From: Streptomyces sp. P3 | Lineage (GTDB): Bacteria > Actinomycetota > Actinomycetes > Streptomycetales > Streptomycetaceae | Assembly: GCF_003032475.1 (NCBI RefSeq) | Contig: NZ_CP028369.1 | Span: 3,534,001 to 3,598,000, forward strand | Length of the DNA stretch: 64,000 nt | Direction of reading: 5' to 3' | Shown here: positions 63,821 to 64,000 of the stretch, piece after piece | Layout: every line of letters starts with the position of its first letter | Numbering within the stretch: the first letter of the stretch is position 1 | Made by a program: the position numbers and the translations under genes | Notes under the pieces: generated by a model | What the model saw: the letters and a program-made list of their open reading frames with translations, nothing else | Database searches by the model: none | Told to the model about the DNA's origin: nothing

Positions 63821-64000
63821 ACCAGGTCCCCTCCCTCGGTACCGGTGCCCGGCCCGTCCCGGTGGACGAGGTCGAGCGTGAGCGCGGCCGTCCAGCTGAA
63901 GCCGGTCGTGCCGCAGGCCTCGCCGGTGTACGGGTCCACGTACTCGGCGAAGTCCGAGGAGCCCGCGAGGTCGAGCACCGCCCGGCGCAGCGCCTCTGCC
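63817..64000 (-). CDS. MGH1/GH63-like glycoside hydrolase, C-terminal end only
   Basis: Only the last ~60 residues are in the window: AEALRRAVLDLAGSSDFAEY then VDPYTGEACGTTGFSWTAALTLDL, the conserved C-terminal signature (EYxDPxTGxxxG..FSWTAALxLD) of six-hairpin GH63/trehalase-like enzymes. The stop overlaps the ATG of the debranching gene, so the two form a translationally coupled pair, read from the minus strand; the larger part lies beyond base 64000. Confidence 0.75.
   Translation of the reverse strand, partial: AEALRRAVLDLAGSSDFAEYVDPYTGEACGTTGFSWTAALTLDLVHRDGPGTGTEGGDLV

Overview
The window is high-GC chromosomal DNA from an actinomycete, almost certainly Streptomyces. It shows strong third-position G/C bias, many GTG starts, ATGA/GTGA stop-start overlaps, Streptomyces-type families (MmyB-like HTH regulators, SigE-type sigma factor, tricorn protease) and a backbone that is also conserved in mycobacteria: dnaJ2 - rsmE - phoH - ybeY - CorC-like CBS protein - cytidine-deaminase-like protein - era - leuA - recO - uppS - zur/znu - glyS - dusB. 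I see no rRNA, tRNA, CRISPR array, insertion sequence or prophage.

Layout. 1-3.6 kb: end of DnaJ2 with a strong terminator, a nitronate monooxygenase, RsmE and a VOC protein. 3.5-10.1 kb: small hypothetical proteins, a full-length tricorn protease, HIT protein, RNase Z and an adenine-type deaminase. 10.1-14.8 kb: an IclR regulator divergent from a D-glucarate catabolic pair (kdgD, gudD), then a PfkB kinase. 14.9-18.6 kb: phoH, ybeY, CBS-domain protein, MmcQ-like protein and a cytidine-deaminase-like protein without zinc ligands. 19.0-22.1 kb: three secreted or anchored proteins, including a WxL-type domain protein and a WxL-interacting (DUF916-like) membrane-anchored partner. 22.1-24.9 kb: PII and AmtB with a GlnR-like box, then era. 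25.0-29.1 kb: a sugar MFS transporter with a GH1 glucosidase, then a protealysin-like M4 peptidase with its emfourin-type inhibitor. 29.2-31.2 kb: leuA behind a Leu-rich leader peptide. 31.3-38.4 kb: TerB-like protein, MMPL transporter, a two-component system, a sigma factor with a membrane partner, and a tyrosine phosphatase.

38.4-41.0 kb: an unusual three-gene run (class A beta-lactamase, SAM methyltransferase, PLP enzyme). The lactamase frame has no ATG/GTG/TTG ahead of its signal peptide and appears to start at ATC. 41.1-42.9 kb: recO, preceded by a 40-codon ORF that duplicates its own first ~21 codons and overlaps its start, then uppS. 43-48.4 kb: zur and the znuACB zinc importer with two 15-bp palindromes 22 bp apart, then glyS. 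48.4-58.1 kb: accessory genes: EEP nuclease/phosphatase, aldo/keto reductase with TetR, AraC regulator, two drug MFS pumps, an HTH regulator with a Gly-X-X N-terminal tail, and a hydrolase remnant. 58.2-64 kb: dusB, a sulfatase-superfamily membrane enzyme with an Ala/Glu tail, and two glycogen-debranching-type genes (the last one cut by the window edge).

The most notable points are the recO self-duplication, the ATC-started lactamase operon, the WxL-like surface system, the zinc-less deaminase homologue, the leucine leader and two predicted leaderless promoters built over palindromes.
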